This document shows positions 7,679 to 14,874 of a DNA stretch of 23,547 bases, piece by piece (positions within the stretch are counted from its first letter, which is position 1; every line of letters begins with the position of its first letter). The stretch comes from an uncultured Clostridia bacterium. Its GTDB lineage: Bacteria; Bacillota; Clostridia; Christensenellales; UBA1242. Below the pieces are notes generated by a model, which saw nothing but the letters and a program-made list of their open reading frames with translations, was not told where the DNA came from and made no database searches. A program made the position numbers and the translations under genes. The stretch covers positions 1-23,547 of the forward strand of contig CALKLQ010000001.1 in the NCBI GenBank assembly GCA_937992055.1, given 5' to 3'.

Positions 7679-9588
7679 ACTCCTCTGACTTAATTAGTAT
7701 ATATAAAGATGATTTTAATTTTAAGGTTTATGCTGGTCCAGGGGCTGGTAAAACATATTTTTTGGTGCAAAATATCAAAGATATAATTGAGAACAGTAAG
7801 AAACTGCGAGAAAATAATATTAGAAAAATACTTTGCATAACTTATACGAATGTTGCTGTAAATGAAATAAAATCTAGGTTAGGACACTATAATGATTATG
7901 TGGAAATAAAGACTATTCATTCATTTTTATATGAACATGTTATAAATCCTTATCAACAACAATTAAAATTAATTATAAATAAAACATTTAATGCGAATAT
8001 ATCTCCTAGTAGAAAGTTGTATCCTAGAGCCGAAGGTTTTGGATTGCTTGCGAGATTAAAAATTTCGGATTTCAAAAATTATTTACTTGAAAAATATCAA
8101 ATACTGCTTGCGAATGAAGTAACTAAAAAGAAAATTAGTGATTGCGTCTTGGATATATCAAGTCTAAATAACTATCCATTCAATGAAAATAATGAACCTA
8201 TTATTAAATCAGTTAAATTTCTATCCAATAATGAAGACTTATTAAAACTTAAAGCTGCAATTTGGGAAACAGAAGGAGTGCTGGACTTTGATGAAATATT
8301 GTATTTTAGTTACATTCTTTTAAAAAAATACAAATATATTACATATGATATTCAATATCGATTTCCATACATTTTAATAGACGAATACCAAGATACTAAT
8401 CCCATACAAAATAAAATAATAGAATTAATATCTGATAAAAAGATTACTGTAGGTGTTGTTGGAGATATAGCTCAATCTATTTACGGATTTATAAAATCTA
8501 ATTATAGAGAATTTAACAATTTCCATCCAAATGTAAAAGATTTTAAAGTTTTTGCTATAGCTGGTAACAGACGTTCAAACAGTAATATTGTTCATCTTTT
8601 AAATTACATAAGATGTAAAGATGAAACATTAAATGAACAGTATTGTTTGATTAATGAAAATAAAGAAAAGGTAAAATTTGTTTTATGTAATAAAGACAAT
8701 ATTGATATCCTTAAAAAATTAAATGAGCCAGATATAAGGGTATTGTGTAGACGATGGGCTGATGCCTTTGAGTATATAACAAATATAAATGATGATCAAC
8801 GTGTATTTTTGAAAGCTGTTCACAATTATTATAGATATTCTATGGATGTAGATTTGGTAAATGAATTTGCAAATTCAAATATAAACTGGATTAACAATGT
8901 AAAAATAATTATTTCCATTTATAATTCAATAAAAGTGGGAAACTTTGGCGGGGTTTTATTAGAAATCGAAAAAATTTTTGATATTAATATGCTGAAACAT
9001 GAAAAACGTGCAAAAGGGATAGAACTAATTGAAATTATTAAATTTGTTGAACTTTTCAAAAATTTTACGGAAGATACAACATATAAGAATATAATAATTT
9101 CAATTAACAATTTTATAAAAACATCATCATTACAAAGCAAAGGATTTTTAGAATTAATTGAAGAAGAAAATGAATATTATATTAATAAATTTCATCCATA
9201 TCTAAATAATTTAACTTTAAAAACATTAAAAGTAATGTATGAGGAAGTTTTTACAGACGAAAGCAAGTATTTAACAATACATAAAACAAAAGGAAAAGAA
9301 TATGATAATGTTTTAGTTAATATGACCCCGATAAAAGAAGAGACAATATTAAATTCTATTCTTGATGTTTTGGAAAATCCGATTATTTTTAGCGATGAAA
9401 TAAATGATAATATAACTGAATTCGTTAGAATTGCTTATGTTGCCTTTAGTAGAGCAAAAAACAAACTATATATTCATTTGCATAATACAAAGGATGAAAT
9501 ACAATCACTATTGAAAATCTTAAAGAAATATTGCGATGATAAAAAAATTGAAAAATTTTATGAAATAATAGACCTAAATGATAATTAA
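7663..9588 (+). CDS. gajB: Gabija GajB: UvrD-like superfamily 1 helicase
   Basis: This 641-residue superfamily 1 helicase is the partner of GajA. Visible motifs are I AGPGAGKT (24-31), Ia ITYTNVAVNEIKSRL, TIHSFLY, II ILIDEYQDTN (about 237-246), III VGDIAQSIYGF, IV AGNRRSN, V LTIHKTKGKEYDNV and VI RIAYVAFSRAKNKLYI near the C terminus. All core motifs look intact, so ATPase activity is expected. Its start overlaps the gajA end by 16 nt. Known GajB is thought to sense or process DNA ends and activate GajA. UvrD helicases are common, but pairing with an OLD nuclease in this order and overlap is diagnostic for Gabija. The gene ends only 6 nt before the first arm-type repeat of E1, so the operon fills the slot up to the element end. 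Confidence 0.85.
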   Translation: MVEFINSSDLISIYKDDFNFKVYAGPGAGKTYFLVQNIKDIIENSKKLRENNIRKILCITYTNVAVNEIKSRLGHYNDYVEIKTIHSFLYEHVINPYQQQLKLIINKTFNANISPSRKLYPRAEGFGLLARLKISDFKNYLLEKYQILLANEVTKKKISDCVLDISSLNNYPFNENNEPIIKSVKFLSNNEDLLKLKAAIWETEGVLDFDEILYFSYILLKKYKYITYDIQYRFPYILIDEYQDTNPIQNKIIELISDKKITVGVVGDIAQSIYGFIKSNYREFNNFHPNVKDFKVFAIAGNRRSNSNIVHLLNYIRCKDETLNEQYCLINENKEKVKFVLCNKDNIDILKKLNEPDIRVLCRRWADAFEYITNINDDQRVFLKAVHNYYRYSMDVDLVNEFANSNINWINNVKIIISIYNSIKVGNFGGVLLEIEKIFDINMLKHEKRAKGIELIEIIKFVELFKNFTEDTTYKNIIISINNFIKTSSLQSKGFLELIEEENEYYINKFHPYLNNLTLKTLKVMYEEVFTDESKYLTIHKTKGKEYDNVLVNMTPIKEETILNSILDVLENPIIFSDEINDNITEFVRIAYVAFSRAKNKLYIHLHNTKDEIQSLLKILKKYCDDKKIEKFYEIIDLNDN

Positions 9589-9593
9589 CTTTA

Positions 9594-9737
9594 ATGTACC
9601 TACATGTACCTACGGAGGCAGTTTTAGGTACATTTAGAAAGAATTAGACCGACTTTTGAGAAATTCGAAGGTCGGTCTTTTTTTGTGCTAAAATTTTGAA
9701 AAATTGCCAAAATTTGTAGGTACATTGTAGGTACATT
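9594..9737. repeat. Arm-type integrase sites of E1 (GTAGGTACAT family)
   Basis: Five copies of GTAGGTACAT(T) are visible. Two are abutting inverted copies (9594-9603, 9604-9613), one is a partial direct copy TAGGTACATT (9625-9634), and two are abutting direct copies (9716-9726, 9727-9737). They surround a terminator and lie 130-270 nt from the tRNA core. Number, abutment and place fit arm-type sites for the integrase N-terminal domain. No matching set is seen in 1-331, so the left end of E1 is outside the window. Confidence 0.75.
9646..9685 (+). terminator. Terminator at the right end of E1
   Basis: The stem AGACCGAC (9646-9653)/GTCGGTCT (9671-9678) is followed by a run of T, behind gajB. 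It sits in the 16-nt string GAAAGAATTAGACCGA (9637-9652), which recurs at the right end of element 2 (20978-20993). The two element ends are therefore homologous although their arm repeats differ. Confidence 0.8.
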
Positions 9738-9770
9738 TTTATTTTTAATTGAAATTTTAAGAAAATTTTT

Positions 9771-9823
9771 GTAAAAGAAAAACCCTTGAAAGTGCCTATT
9801 TTACTAGGGTTTCAAGGGTTTTT
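9771..9823 (-). terminator. Terminator carried behind tRNA-Thr B (minus strand)
   Basis: The 14-bp stem AAAAACCCTTGAAA (9778-9791)/TTTCAAGGGTTTTT (9810-9823) lies just downstream of the tRNA 3' half on the minus strand, with a weak T-rich tail. It would have ended the tRNA B transcript before the gene was split. Confidence 0.6.
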
Positions 9824-9828
9824 GATAA

Positions 9829-9876
9829 TGGAGCTGGTGACGGGAATCGGACCCGTGACCCCCACCTTACCAAGGT
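9829..9876 (-). pseudogene. 3' half of tRNA-Thr(GGT) type B, cut in the anticodon loop
   Basis: On the minus strand this segment gives the anticodon loop TTGGTAA, stem GGTGG, variable GGGTC, T-arm ACGGG-TCCGATT-CCCGT, acceptor strand CACCAGC and TCCA. On the 5' side the match to a tRNA stops after three bases of the other anticodon stem strand, where element 2 begins. The missing 5' half, with matching acceptor GCTGGTG and anticodon stem CCACC, is at 21299-21335. Confidence 0.9.
9866..9876. other. attL core of element 2 (CTTACCAAGGT)
   Basis: This 11-bp sequence is repeated directly at 21298-21308. Both copies lie at the edge of a tRNA-Thr B half, in the anticodon loop, so they mark the crossover region of element 2. 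Confidence 0.8.
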
Positions 9877-9957
9877 CGGGTTCTAGTAAAATAGAGTGTG
9901 TGCTCTATGAGTAAAAACATTAGGGAAATAAAGGTTTTTAGAGATACAAGAAAATAT

Positions 9958-10000
9958 TTGCTGTCTTTTGATAATTAAAAATGACAGCAATTGACAGCAA
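9958..10000. repeat. Left arm-type sites of E2 (TTGACAGCAA family)
   Basis: One inverted copy TTGCTGTC (9958-9965) is followed by two direct copies, TGACAGCAA (9982-9990) and TTGACAGCAA (9991-10000), about 80-125 nt inside the left core. The same motif occurs four times at the right end of the element. The remainder of 9877-10153 holds a small hairpin ATAGAG/CTCTAT (9891-9896, 9903-9908) and promoter sequence, but no gene that I can see. Confidence 0.75.
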
Positions 10001-10123
10001 ATGTGATGTTTTTACTAAACTTGGTTGGTTTTGAACTGCCTAAAACGATATGAAACTTTTCTCGTTTATAATAAAAAAACAATCTTTTAGTTGTATTAGT
10101 TATGTAAAATTAGGAATTTACTG

Positions 10124-10146
10124 TATAATTATGTATAATAAAGGAG
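10124..10146 (+). promoter_or_regulatory. Promoter-like double TATAAT before the unknown E2 gene
   Basis: Two TATAAT boxes lie at 10124-10129 and 10134-10139, directly ahead of AAGGAG at about 10141-10146. No clear -35 box is visible. The second box would give almost no 5' leader, so the first is the better candidate. Confidence 0.35.
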
Positions 10147-10153
10147 AAAAGTT

Positions 10154-11026
10154 ATGACTGAATGGGAATCTGCAAAGCACTTTATTTATGCGAAAAAAGA
10201 TATTGATAGTATGATGTACATTGATGAAAATTTATTTAAAATTCCAATGCCGTTAAGGAAAGAATATGTTGACAGGATTAGAGACCACTTTTACATAAAT
10301 TGTTGTGTTGTAGTTGATGCTTTTTTGGATAAAAATAAAATAGAAAATTCTAAAGAACATAAATATAGAACAGAATGGAAAGAACATAGAGAGCACATTA
10401 AACAGATTTATTACGAAAGAGATAAAAATTCAGCTCATATAGATGAAGACTATAGAAGCACTTATTATCAATCTTTTAAACAATTAATCAACGAAATGAA
10501 AAGACAATTAAACTCGGTATATGTTGAATGCAGGAACAGTTTGCCAGATGAAATTACTATTGATTATTTCCCCCATGATAAGGTATTGTTTAGACTTATT
10601 AATAAAGTGGATAGTGTATATGAAGATGAGATAAATAAAACAAAATATGTTGACCACAAAGAAGGATACGCAACTGGTAATTTGATGAAGCCAAGGCAAG
10701 TCGTTTATGATATAAAGGAACTTAGGGGTTTATCTGAAGATAAGAAAAAGGAACTTGCAGTTTTGGTTGAAGCTGGATTAAATTTTTATGAATCACAACA
10801 AAACTTACAAGATTTTTATATTTTGGTAAATGAAATTCATCAATTACATTTATGGGCATTTAATGTCCCTAATAGAATTAATGTATATAAAAAATTGAAA
10901 GAAACAGGAATTATTGACCAATTTGATAGACCAAAGAAAATTTGTTTATTAACTCAAAAAGCAATTAATAATGCTTACAACATGGCAAATTATATTTGGG
11001 GATATGGTATTTGGGATAAAAAATAA
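10154..11026 (+). CDS. Unknown protein, possible HEPN-like motif
   Basis: I do not recognise this 290-residue protein. It is rich in helix-forming and charged residues and has no signal peptide or membrane segment. The segment YERDKNSAHID (87-97) contains Arg89-x5-His95, resembling the R-x(4-6)-H motif of HEPN ribonuclease domains, and sits in a helical context (inference, weak). The C-terminal part is rich in aromatic residues (NYIWGYGIWDKK). It is the first gene inside the left end of element 2 and lies 77 nt before the HaeIII-like methyltransferase, on the same strand but with its own promoter. It could be a stand-alone defence gene or a helper of the R-M unit. The start follows AAGGAG by 7 nt. 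Confidence 0.6.
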   Translation: MTEWESAKHFIYAKKDIDSMMYIDENLFKIPMPLRKEYVDRIRDHFYINCCVVVDAFLDKNKIENSKEHKYRTEWKEHREHIKQIYYERDKNSAHIDEDYRSTYYQSFKQLINEMKRQLNSVYVECRNSLPDEITIDYFPHDKVLFRLINKVDSVYEDEINKTKYVDHKEGYATGNLMKPRQVVYDIKELRGLSEDKKKELAVLVEAGLNFYESQQNLQDFYILVNEIHQLHLWAFNVPNRINVYKKLKETGIIDQFDRPKKICLLTQKAINNAYNMANYIWGYGIWDKK

Positions 11027-11062
11027 AATTTTTAATATTAAACAATGCAAATTTGTTAAATT

Positions 11063-11074
11063 TATGGTATAATG
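11063..11074 (+). promoter_or_regulatory. Extended -10 promoter of the methyltransferase gene
   Basis: TATGGTATAATG is an extended -10 box identical to that at 18021-18032 before the ABC-3C-like operon. No matching -35 is clear. It gives the methyltransferase-nuclease pair an independent promoter about 30 nt upstream of the start. Confidence 0.5.
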
Positions 11075-11103
11075 CACTTATATCATATTAAAGGGAAATA
11101 CTT

Positions 11104-12102
11104 ATGAAAATTTTGAGTTTATTTAGTGGTTGTGGCGGATTAGATTTAGGGTTTGAAAAGGCAGGATTTGAAATACCAGTAGCAAATGAATTTGACCCAA
11201 CAATTTGGGAAACATTTAAGGTCAATCATCCAAAGACACAACTATTAGAGTGTGATATAAAAAATATAAAAGAAGAAGATTTACCAAAAGATATAGATGG
11301 CATTATTGGTGGACCACCTTGCCAATCTTGGTCTGAAGCAGGAGCAATGAGAGGAATAAATGATAGTCGTGGTCAATTATTTTTTGAATATATACGATTA
11401 CTAAAAATTTTAAAACCAAAATTCTTTTTAGCTGAAAATGTAAGTGGAATGCTATCAAAAAAACATAAAGAAGCAGTTGATAACTTTATTAAACTTTTTA
11501 AAGATTGTGGCTATGATGTGTCTTTGACATTGGTAAACGCAAAAGATTATGGCGTTGCAGAAGAAAGGAAAAGAGTCTTTTATATTGGATTTAGGAACGA
11601 CCTAAAGATTGACTTTAAATTTCCAGAAGGTTCAACAAAAAATGATAATAAGAAAATTACATTACGTGAAATATTATGGGATTTAAAAGACTCAGCTGTT
11701 CCAGCTGAAGATAAAAACTATCATAATCCAAAAGCAGTAAATAATAATGAATATTTTGTTGGCGCATATTCCCCTATGTTTATGAGCAGAAATAGAGTGA
11801 AATCATGGGATGAACAAGCATTTACTGTACAAGCTTCTGGAAGACAGTGTCAAATTCATCCACAAGCTCCTAAAATGATTAAAGTTGGGTTGAATAGATG
11901 TGAGTTTGAAAGTGGTAAAGAATATCTTTATAGAAGAATGTCTATTAGAGAAGTCGCAAGAATTCAAGGTTTTCCTGATAACTTTAAATTTATTTACAAT
12001 AAAGTTGATAACGCTTACAAAATGATTGGTAATGCTGTCCCTGTTAATTTGGCATATGAAATTGCGTTAGCGATTAAAAAAGTTTTAGAAGATAAGGAGT
12101 AA
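11104..12102 (+). CDS. DNA cytosine-5 methyltransferase, HaeIII type (predicted GGCC)
   Basis: This 332-residue C5-cytosine methyltransferase closely resembles M.HaeIII as I remember it. Motif I is FSGCGGLDLGF (7-17), motif IV is GGPPCQSW with catalytic Cys73, motif VI is ENV with Glu111, and motif VIII is in KRVFYIGFR. The target-recognition stretch FMSRNRVKSWDEQAFTVQASGRQCQIHPQAP region (about 222-255) is the part most like GGCC-specific enzymes. Motifs IX (REVARIQGFPD) and X (MIGNAVPVNLAYEIA) close the protein. It protects the element and host from the nuclease encoded 3 nt downstream. The methyltransferase comes first, so protection is made before the nuclease. No controller gene is visible. 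The specificity is inferred from similarity, and all catalytic residues are present. Confidence 0.9.
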   Translation: MKILSLFSGCGGLDLGFEKAGFEIPVANEFDPTIWETFKVNHPKTQLLECDIKNIKEEDLPKDIDGIIGGPPCQSWSEAGAMRGINDSRGQLFFEYIRLLKILKPKFFLAENVSGMLSKKHKEAVDNFIKLFKDCGYDVSLTLVNAKDYGVAEERKRVFYIGFRNDLKIDFKFPEGSTKNDNKKITLREILWDLKDSAVPAEDKNYHNPKAVNNNEYFVGAYSPMFMSRNRVKSWDEQAFTVQASGRQCQIHPQAPKMIKVGLNRCEFESGKEYLYRRMSIREVARIQGFPDNFKFIYNKVDNAYKMIGNAVPVNLAYEIALAIKKVLEDKE

Positions 12103-12105
12103 ATT

Positions 12106-13059
12106 ATGAGTATTCAAAGCAATAATCAAGGTAGAGCTTACGAGTATATCTGCATAAACACTTTAAACAATGAAATAAATAAATATCGTAAATCTGAGAT
12201 AATAAAAAATTCAGCCTTGATGGCTGATGAGCATGCTTGGAATTTGATAAATAGTGAGTTAAAAACATTATTGATTGAAAGTGCAAATGCTGTTGTATCT
12301 ACAATTTTTGAAATGGAACCAATGATTTTAGAAAATGACAATGATTTATTAACATTAAAAATACAAACCGATAGTGAAGGCAAAGAAGGAGATGTTAGAG
12401 ACATTGTTATATCCCGTACGAATATTGAATGGCAAATAGGTCTAAGTATAAAACATAATCATTTTGCTGTAAAACATAGCAGATTAGCAAAGAATTTGGA
12501 CTTTGGTAGAAAGTGGTTTAATGTTCCTTGCTCACCAACATATTGGCATGAAGTTAAACCTATTTTTACAATGCTTGAAAATTTAAAACAGCAAAAAACT
12601 AAATGGAATGAACTTTCATCAAAAGATAAACAAGTTTATGTTCCATTGCTAACAGCTTTTAAAAACGAAATCTTAAATTCTTGTAAAGAAGATAAAACGA
12701 TTCCAAAGAAAATGGTTGAATACTTATTAGGTGAGTTTGATTTTTATAAAGTGATTAGTATAGATGCAAAGAAGATAACTAGAATACAATCATACAATAT
12801 GCATGGAACATTAAATCAATCAACTAGAACAATAAAACCTAAAATATTCATTCCTGTTGCAGAATTACCAACAAGAATTGTAAGCTTAGATTTTAAACCT
12901 AATAGCACAAACACATTAGAACTTTATATGGATTGTGGATGGCAGTTTAGTTTTAGAATACATAACGCAGAAACAATGGTAGTTCCAAGCTTAAAATTTG
13001 ATGTCCAAATTGTTGGAATGCCAGCAACCATTATAACTATCGATTGTTTGTGGAAATAA
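12106..13059 (+). CDS. HaeIII-family type II restriction endonuclease (predicted GGCC)
   Basis: This 317-residue protein matches the HaeIII restriction enzyme family: N-terminal NQGRAYEYIC (7-16), the block EGDVRDIVISRTNIEWQIGLSIKHNHFAVKHSR region (94-126), DFGRKWFNVPCS, KKMVEYLLGEFDFYKVISID and the C-terminal GWQFSFRIHNAET...SLKFDVQIVGMP. Asp96/Asp99, Gln110 and Lys116 (RDIVI...QIGLSIKHN) are the best candidates for a PD-(D/E)xK-type active site. It starts 3 nt after the methyltransferase stop, with AAGGAG inside the methyltransferase end, so the pair is one transcript. The expected cut site GGCC is inferred from homology of both partners. No frameshift or truncation is seen. Confidence 0.88.
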   Translation: MSIQSNNQGRAYEYICINTLNNEINKYRKSEIIKNSALMADEHAWNLINSELKTLLIESANAVVSTIFEMEPMILENDNDLLTLKIQTDSEGKEGDVRDIVISRTNIEWQIGLSIKHNHFAVKHSRLAKNLDFGRKWFNVPCSPTYWHEVKPIFTMLENLKQQKTKWNELSSKDKQVYVPLLTAFKNEILNSCKEDKTIPKKMVEYLLGEFDFYKVISIDAKKITRIQSYNMHGTLNQSTRTIKPKIFIPVAELPTRIVSLDFKPNSTNTLELYMDCGWQFSFRIHNAETMVVPSLKFDVQIVGMPATIITIDCLWK

Positions 13060-13112
13060 TCATTTCTTGTAATAATTCTATATAAACAATTTAAAATTAT
13101 AAAGGTAATGTT

Positions 13113-13862
13113 ATGAGTGAAAAAGAAATAAAGGAAGAAAGCAAAGACAGAAAAATAAGACGACACGAAGTTAGTTTCTCTGCTATTCAAGGTAACCAAA
13201 GTCAAGACTATTTAGATGGATATTTGAATAAACATTCTTCGCAAGGAAGTGTGGATATTGTTGACCAAATGGTAGATAAAATTGACAAGAAAATTTTGAG
13301 AGAAAGTCTGTCTAAACTGCAAGGTCAGGACAAACTCATATTGTGCCAATATCTTGCTGGAACAAAGCAAAATGTTATTGCTGAAAGATTTGGGATTAGT
13401 CCTAGTGCAATAAATCAAAGACTAGAAAAAATCATATATAATTATCGTGCAATACTTTGTAATAATGAAGAATTTACACAATCATCATTTTGGTATAAAT
13501 TTCAAAGAGAAGCTGAATATCTATTTAACGCTTATTTACAAGAAATAAGACAGAAAGGAATATTGACTATTGACCTTAACGAAGTCAAAAATCTAATAAA
13601 AGAAACAAGAAAAGCCATAACTCATAGCATAACAACAAAGTCAAATATGAATATAAGAGAACAACTATACAAACAAATTGACTATTCTTCTCTTGATGAC
13701 AAATATGTAGAACAAATGAATAATGCTTTTGCCGAGCAAGGTATTGAAGCCCATTTTGAAAAGTTGAAAACTTTTAAAGGTAATATCGTGCAAGTTCTTA
13801 AAATGGTTGATGATTTTATTACAGATTTGGAAGAAAAAAGTGGTCAAATAGCAACAAAATAA
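13113..13862 (+). CDS. Sigma-70 region-4-like regulatory protein of E2
   Basis: This 249-residue homologue of the E1 protein at 1441-2229 has a region-4-like HTH at about 84-106 (TKQNVIAERFGISPSAINQRL). It is followed by the shared segment NNEEFTQSSFWYKFQREAEYLF. The N terminus RRHEVSFSAIQGN replaces the YFDR opening of E1. The C-terminal part contains repeated amphipathic helices (EQLYKQIDYSSLDDKYVEQMNNAFAEQG). It is probably a transcription factor for element genes. Unlike E1, no LexA-like box is seen upstream. The ribosome site is weak (AAAGGTAA) 6 nt before ATG 13113. It sits between the R-M pair and the mobilization genes and is followed by a 550-nt non-coding segment. Confidence 0.55.
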   Translation: MSEKEIKEESKDRKIRRHEVSFSAIQGNQSQDYLDGYLNKHSSQGSVDIVDQMVDKIDKKILRESLSKLQGQDKLILCQYLAGTKQNVIAERFGISPSAINQRLEKIIYNYRAILCNNEEFTQSSFWYKFQREAEYLFNAYLQEIRQKGILTIDLNEVKNLIKETRKAITHSITTKSNMNIREQLYKQIDYSSLDDKYVEQMNNAFAEQGIEAHFEKLKTFKGNIVQVLKMVDDFITDLEEKSGQIATK

Positions 13863-13899
13863 ATAAAAATTAAAAAAATTTAACTTTTTTTCAAAAAGA

Positions 13900-13944
13900 T
13901 ACTTAATTTTTGGTTAAAAAATGTCCTTATATATAGAGGGGCTA
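13900..13944 (+). promoter_or_regulatory. Conserved promoter-like block shared with E1 (CTTAATTTTT ... ATGTCCTTATA)
   Basis: The string CTTAATTTTT, then nine variable bases, then ATGTCCTTATA and an A/T-rich TAGAnGGGC occur here and in E1 at about 252-298 just before the extra integrase gene. Conservation outside genes suggests a regulatory site, perhaps the target of the element sigma-like proteins (inference). Confidence 0.4.
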
Positions 13945-13955
13945 AATACTTGAAC

Positions 13956-13989
13956 AAAGAACTATTGTTTTGATAGTTCTTTTTCTTTT
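13956..13989 (+). terminator. Terminator-like hairpin in the E2 leader region
   Basis: The 10-bp stem AAAGAACTAT (13956-13965)/ATAGTTCTTT (13973-13982) has a 7-nt loop and a T-rich tail. It lies 12 nt behind the conserved promoter-like block, so it could attenuate transcription into the mobilization operon. Confidence 0.6.
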
Positions 13990-14007
13990 GGACCACTTTA
14001 TATTTTT

Positions 14008-14157
14008 TCTAACAAAGAAAAATGACACCAACTTTGCGTTCCTAACCAGCAAACCTGAAAAACACAATTTTATATCTAACAAAGGAAAAATGGTTGTCCA
14101 CCATCGTATATATAATAAATATAAAAAAAATATATATATTTCTTGTTTTGTTAGATA
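14008..14157. repeat. TCTAACAAAG repeats and AT-rich hairpin upstream of mobilization genes (candidate oriT)
   Basis: TCTAACAAAG occurs directly at 14008-14017 and 14075-14084, each followed by similar AAAAATG sequence. The second copy forms an 11-bp stem TATCTAACAAA/TTTGTTAGATA (14073-14083, 14147-14157), with an inner TATATATA pair at 14107-14114 and 14131-14138. Repeats and a hairpin upstream of an accessory gene and relaxase are typical of oriT, but no nick site can be named. No protein-coding gene in 13863-14412 is convincing. Confidence 0.4.
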
Positions 14158-14306
14158 AAGAAAGAAAATTTGATAAAGAAAGAAATTCGATTGAGAAGTC
14201 GCAAGTTTGATTTGGTTTTTTCTTGTTAGAGTTTTAGTAGAAAGAGATAAAACGAAATATTGCCTATTGTTAGTTAGGTAGTTTTTCTTGTGCAAGCAAA
14301 TTTAAC

Positions 14307-14331
14307 AAAAAGGAGGATTTTTAGAATGTAA
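14307..14331 (+). promoter_or_regulatory. Strong ribosome site followed by a start-stop ATGTAA
   Basis: AAAAAGGAGG (14307-14316) is followed 9 nt later by ATG (14326-14328) and immediately by TAA (14329-14331). A ribosome would initiate and terminate at once. This may be a minimal upstream open reading frame controlling the leader, or the relic of a lost gene. Confidence 0.45.
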
Positions 14332-14412
14332 AAGCAAATAAAAAAATCATTGCCCCTTTAATTAGAAATAGAAAGAGATATAGAAAGACTAGAAAATAAT
14401 TAGGAGGCTAAA

Positions 14413-14874
14413 ATGGCTAGAATTAAAACAAAAGATTTGAAAACTCAATATATGATAAGAGTTTACAATCAAGATGAGTATGAGATTTTTAATCGAGCGC
14501 TTGAAAAGTTTAAGGACAAGTTTGATAGCCTAAATGATGCTATGAAATATTTTGCCTTGCTTGGTGCAGATAAAATGCTTGGAGATAATACACTAAACCA
14601 AAGCATAAATTTCAGCGAGATTAGAAAAAGTTTGCAAGAGATAAATGACAAACTCACAACCATATCTGCAAACCAAAAAATGGACTTTGTGGACACAAAT
14701 GCAAATGTGAGAATAAATCAAGCACTATTGAACCTAATCACTAAACTACTTAACAAGCAAAGCCCAATAAACCTAAATTCATATTCGCAAGGTTGGAAAT
14801 ATGACCCACTAGATAAAAATGGCATTGACACCGAACGAGATAGAATTTTAAGGGAGCTCATAGATGTCAGATAA
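14413..14874 (+). CDS. Mobilization accessory protein upstream of relaxase (E2)
   Basis: This 153-residue basic protein is encoded directly ahead of the relaxase and overlaps it by 11 nt. The N-terminal third (IKTKDLKTQYMIRVYNQDEYEIFNRALEKFKDKFDSLNDAMKYFALLG) has a strand followed by two helices, consistent with a ribbon-helix-helix DNA-binding fold. The middle (SEIRKSLQEINDKLTTISANQKM) looks like a coiled coil that could mediate oligomerisation. By position it is a relaxosome accessory factor. It is twice the length of the E1 counterpart and shares no clear sequence with it, whereas the adjoining relaxases are homologous, so this module has been swapped. TAGGAGG at 14401-14407 precedes the ATG. 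Confidence 0.55.
   Translation: MARIKTKDLKTQYMIRVYNQDEYEIFNRALEKFKDKFDSLNDAMKYFALLGADKMLGDNTLNQSINFSEIRKSLQEINDKLTTISANQKMDFVDTNANVRINQALLNLITKLLNKQSPINLNSYSQGWKYDPLDKNGIDTERDRILRELIDVR

Larger units (their letters stand above)
1..9876. mobile_element. Element 1 (E1), main part: integrative mobilizable element carrying Gabija
   Basis: This is the main visible part of an integrative mobilizable element. In order it carries an extra tyrosine recombinase, a sigma-like protein, a small ribbon-helix-helix-like protein, a MobL-like relaxase, xis, int, gajA-gajB, a cluster of GTAGGTACAT arm-type repeats and the 3' half of a tRNA-Thr. The left end lies outside the window, because no GTAGGTACAT repeats or tRNA core are visible before 332. 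The right tail (21309-21398) has been separated from the body by insertion of element 2. The gene order relaxase-xis-int-cargo is shared with element 2. There are no conjugation genes such as coupling protein or type IV secretion, so transfer would depend on a helper. The boundaries are inferred from the tRNA pieces. Confidence 0.75.

Noticed and set aside
7663..9588. Housekeeping UvrD/PcrA helicase
   Set aside because: It is shorter than PcrA/UvrD, lies inside a mobile element and overlaps an OLD nuclease gene, which fits GajB.
9840..9910. Intact tRNA gene at the E1/E2 border
   Set aside because: Only the 3' half matches. The sequence beyond the anticodon loop does not form a D-arm or pair with the acceptor CACCAGC.
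13942..14295. Reading frames on both strands in the E2 leader (117 residues minus, 62 plus)
   Set aside because: Composition is low-complexity Phe/Leu/Lys, there is no good ribosome site, and the region is full of hairpins and repeats.
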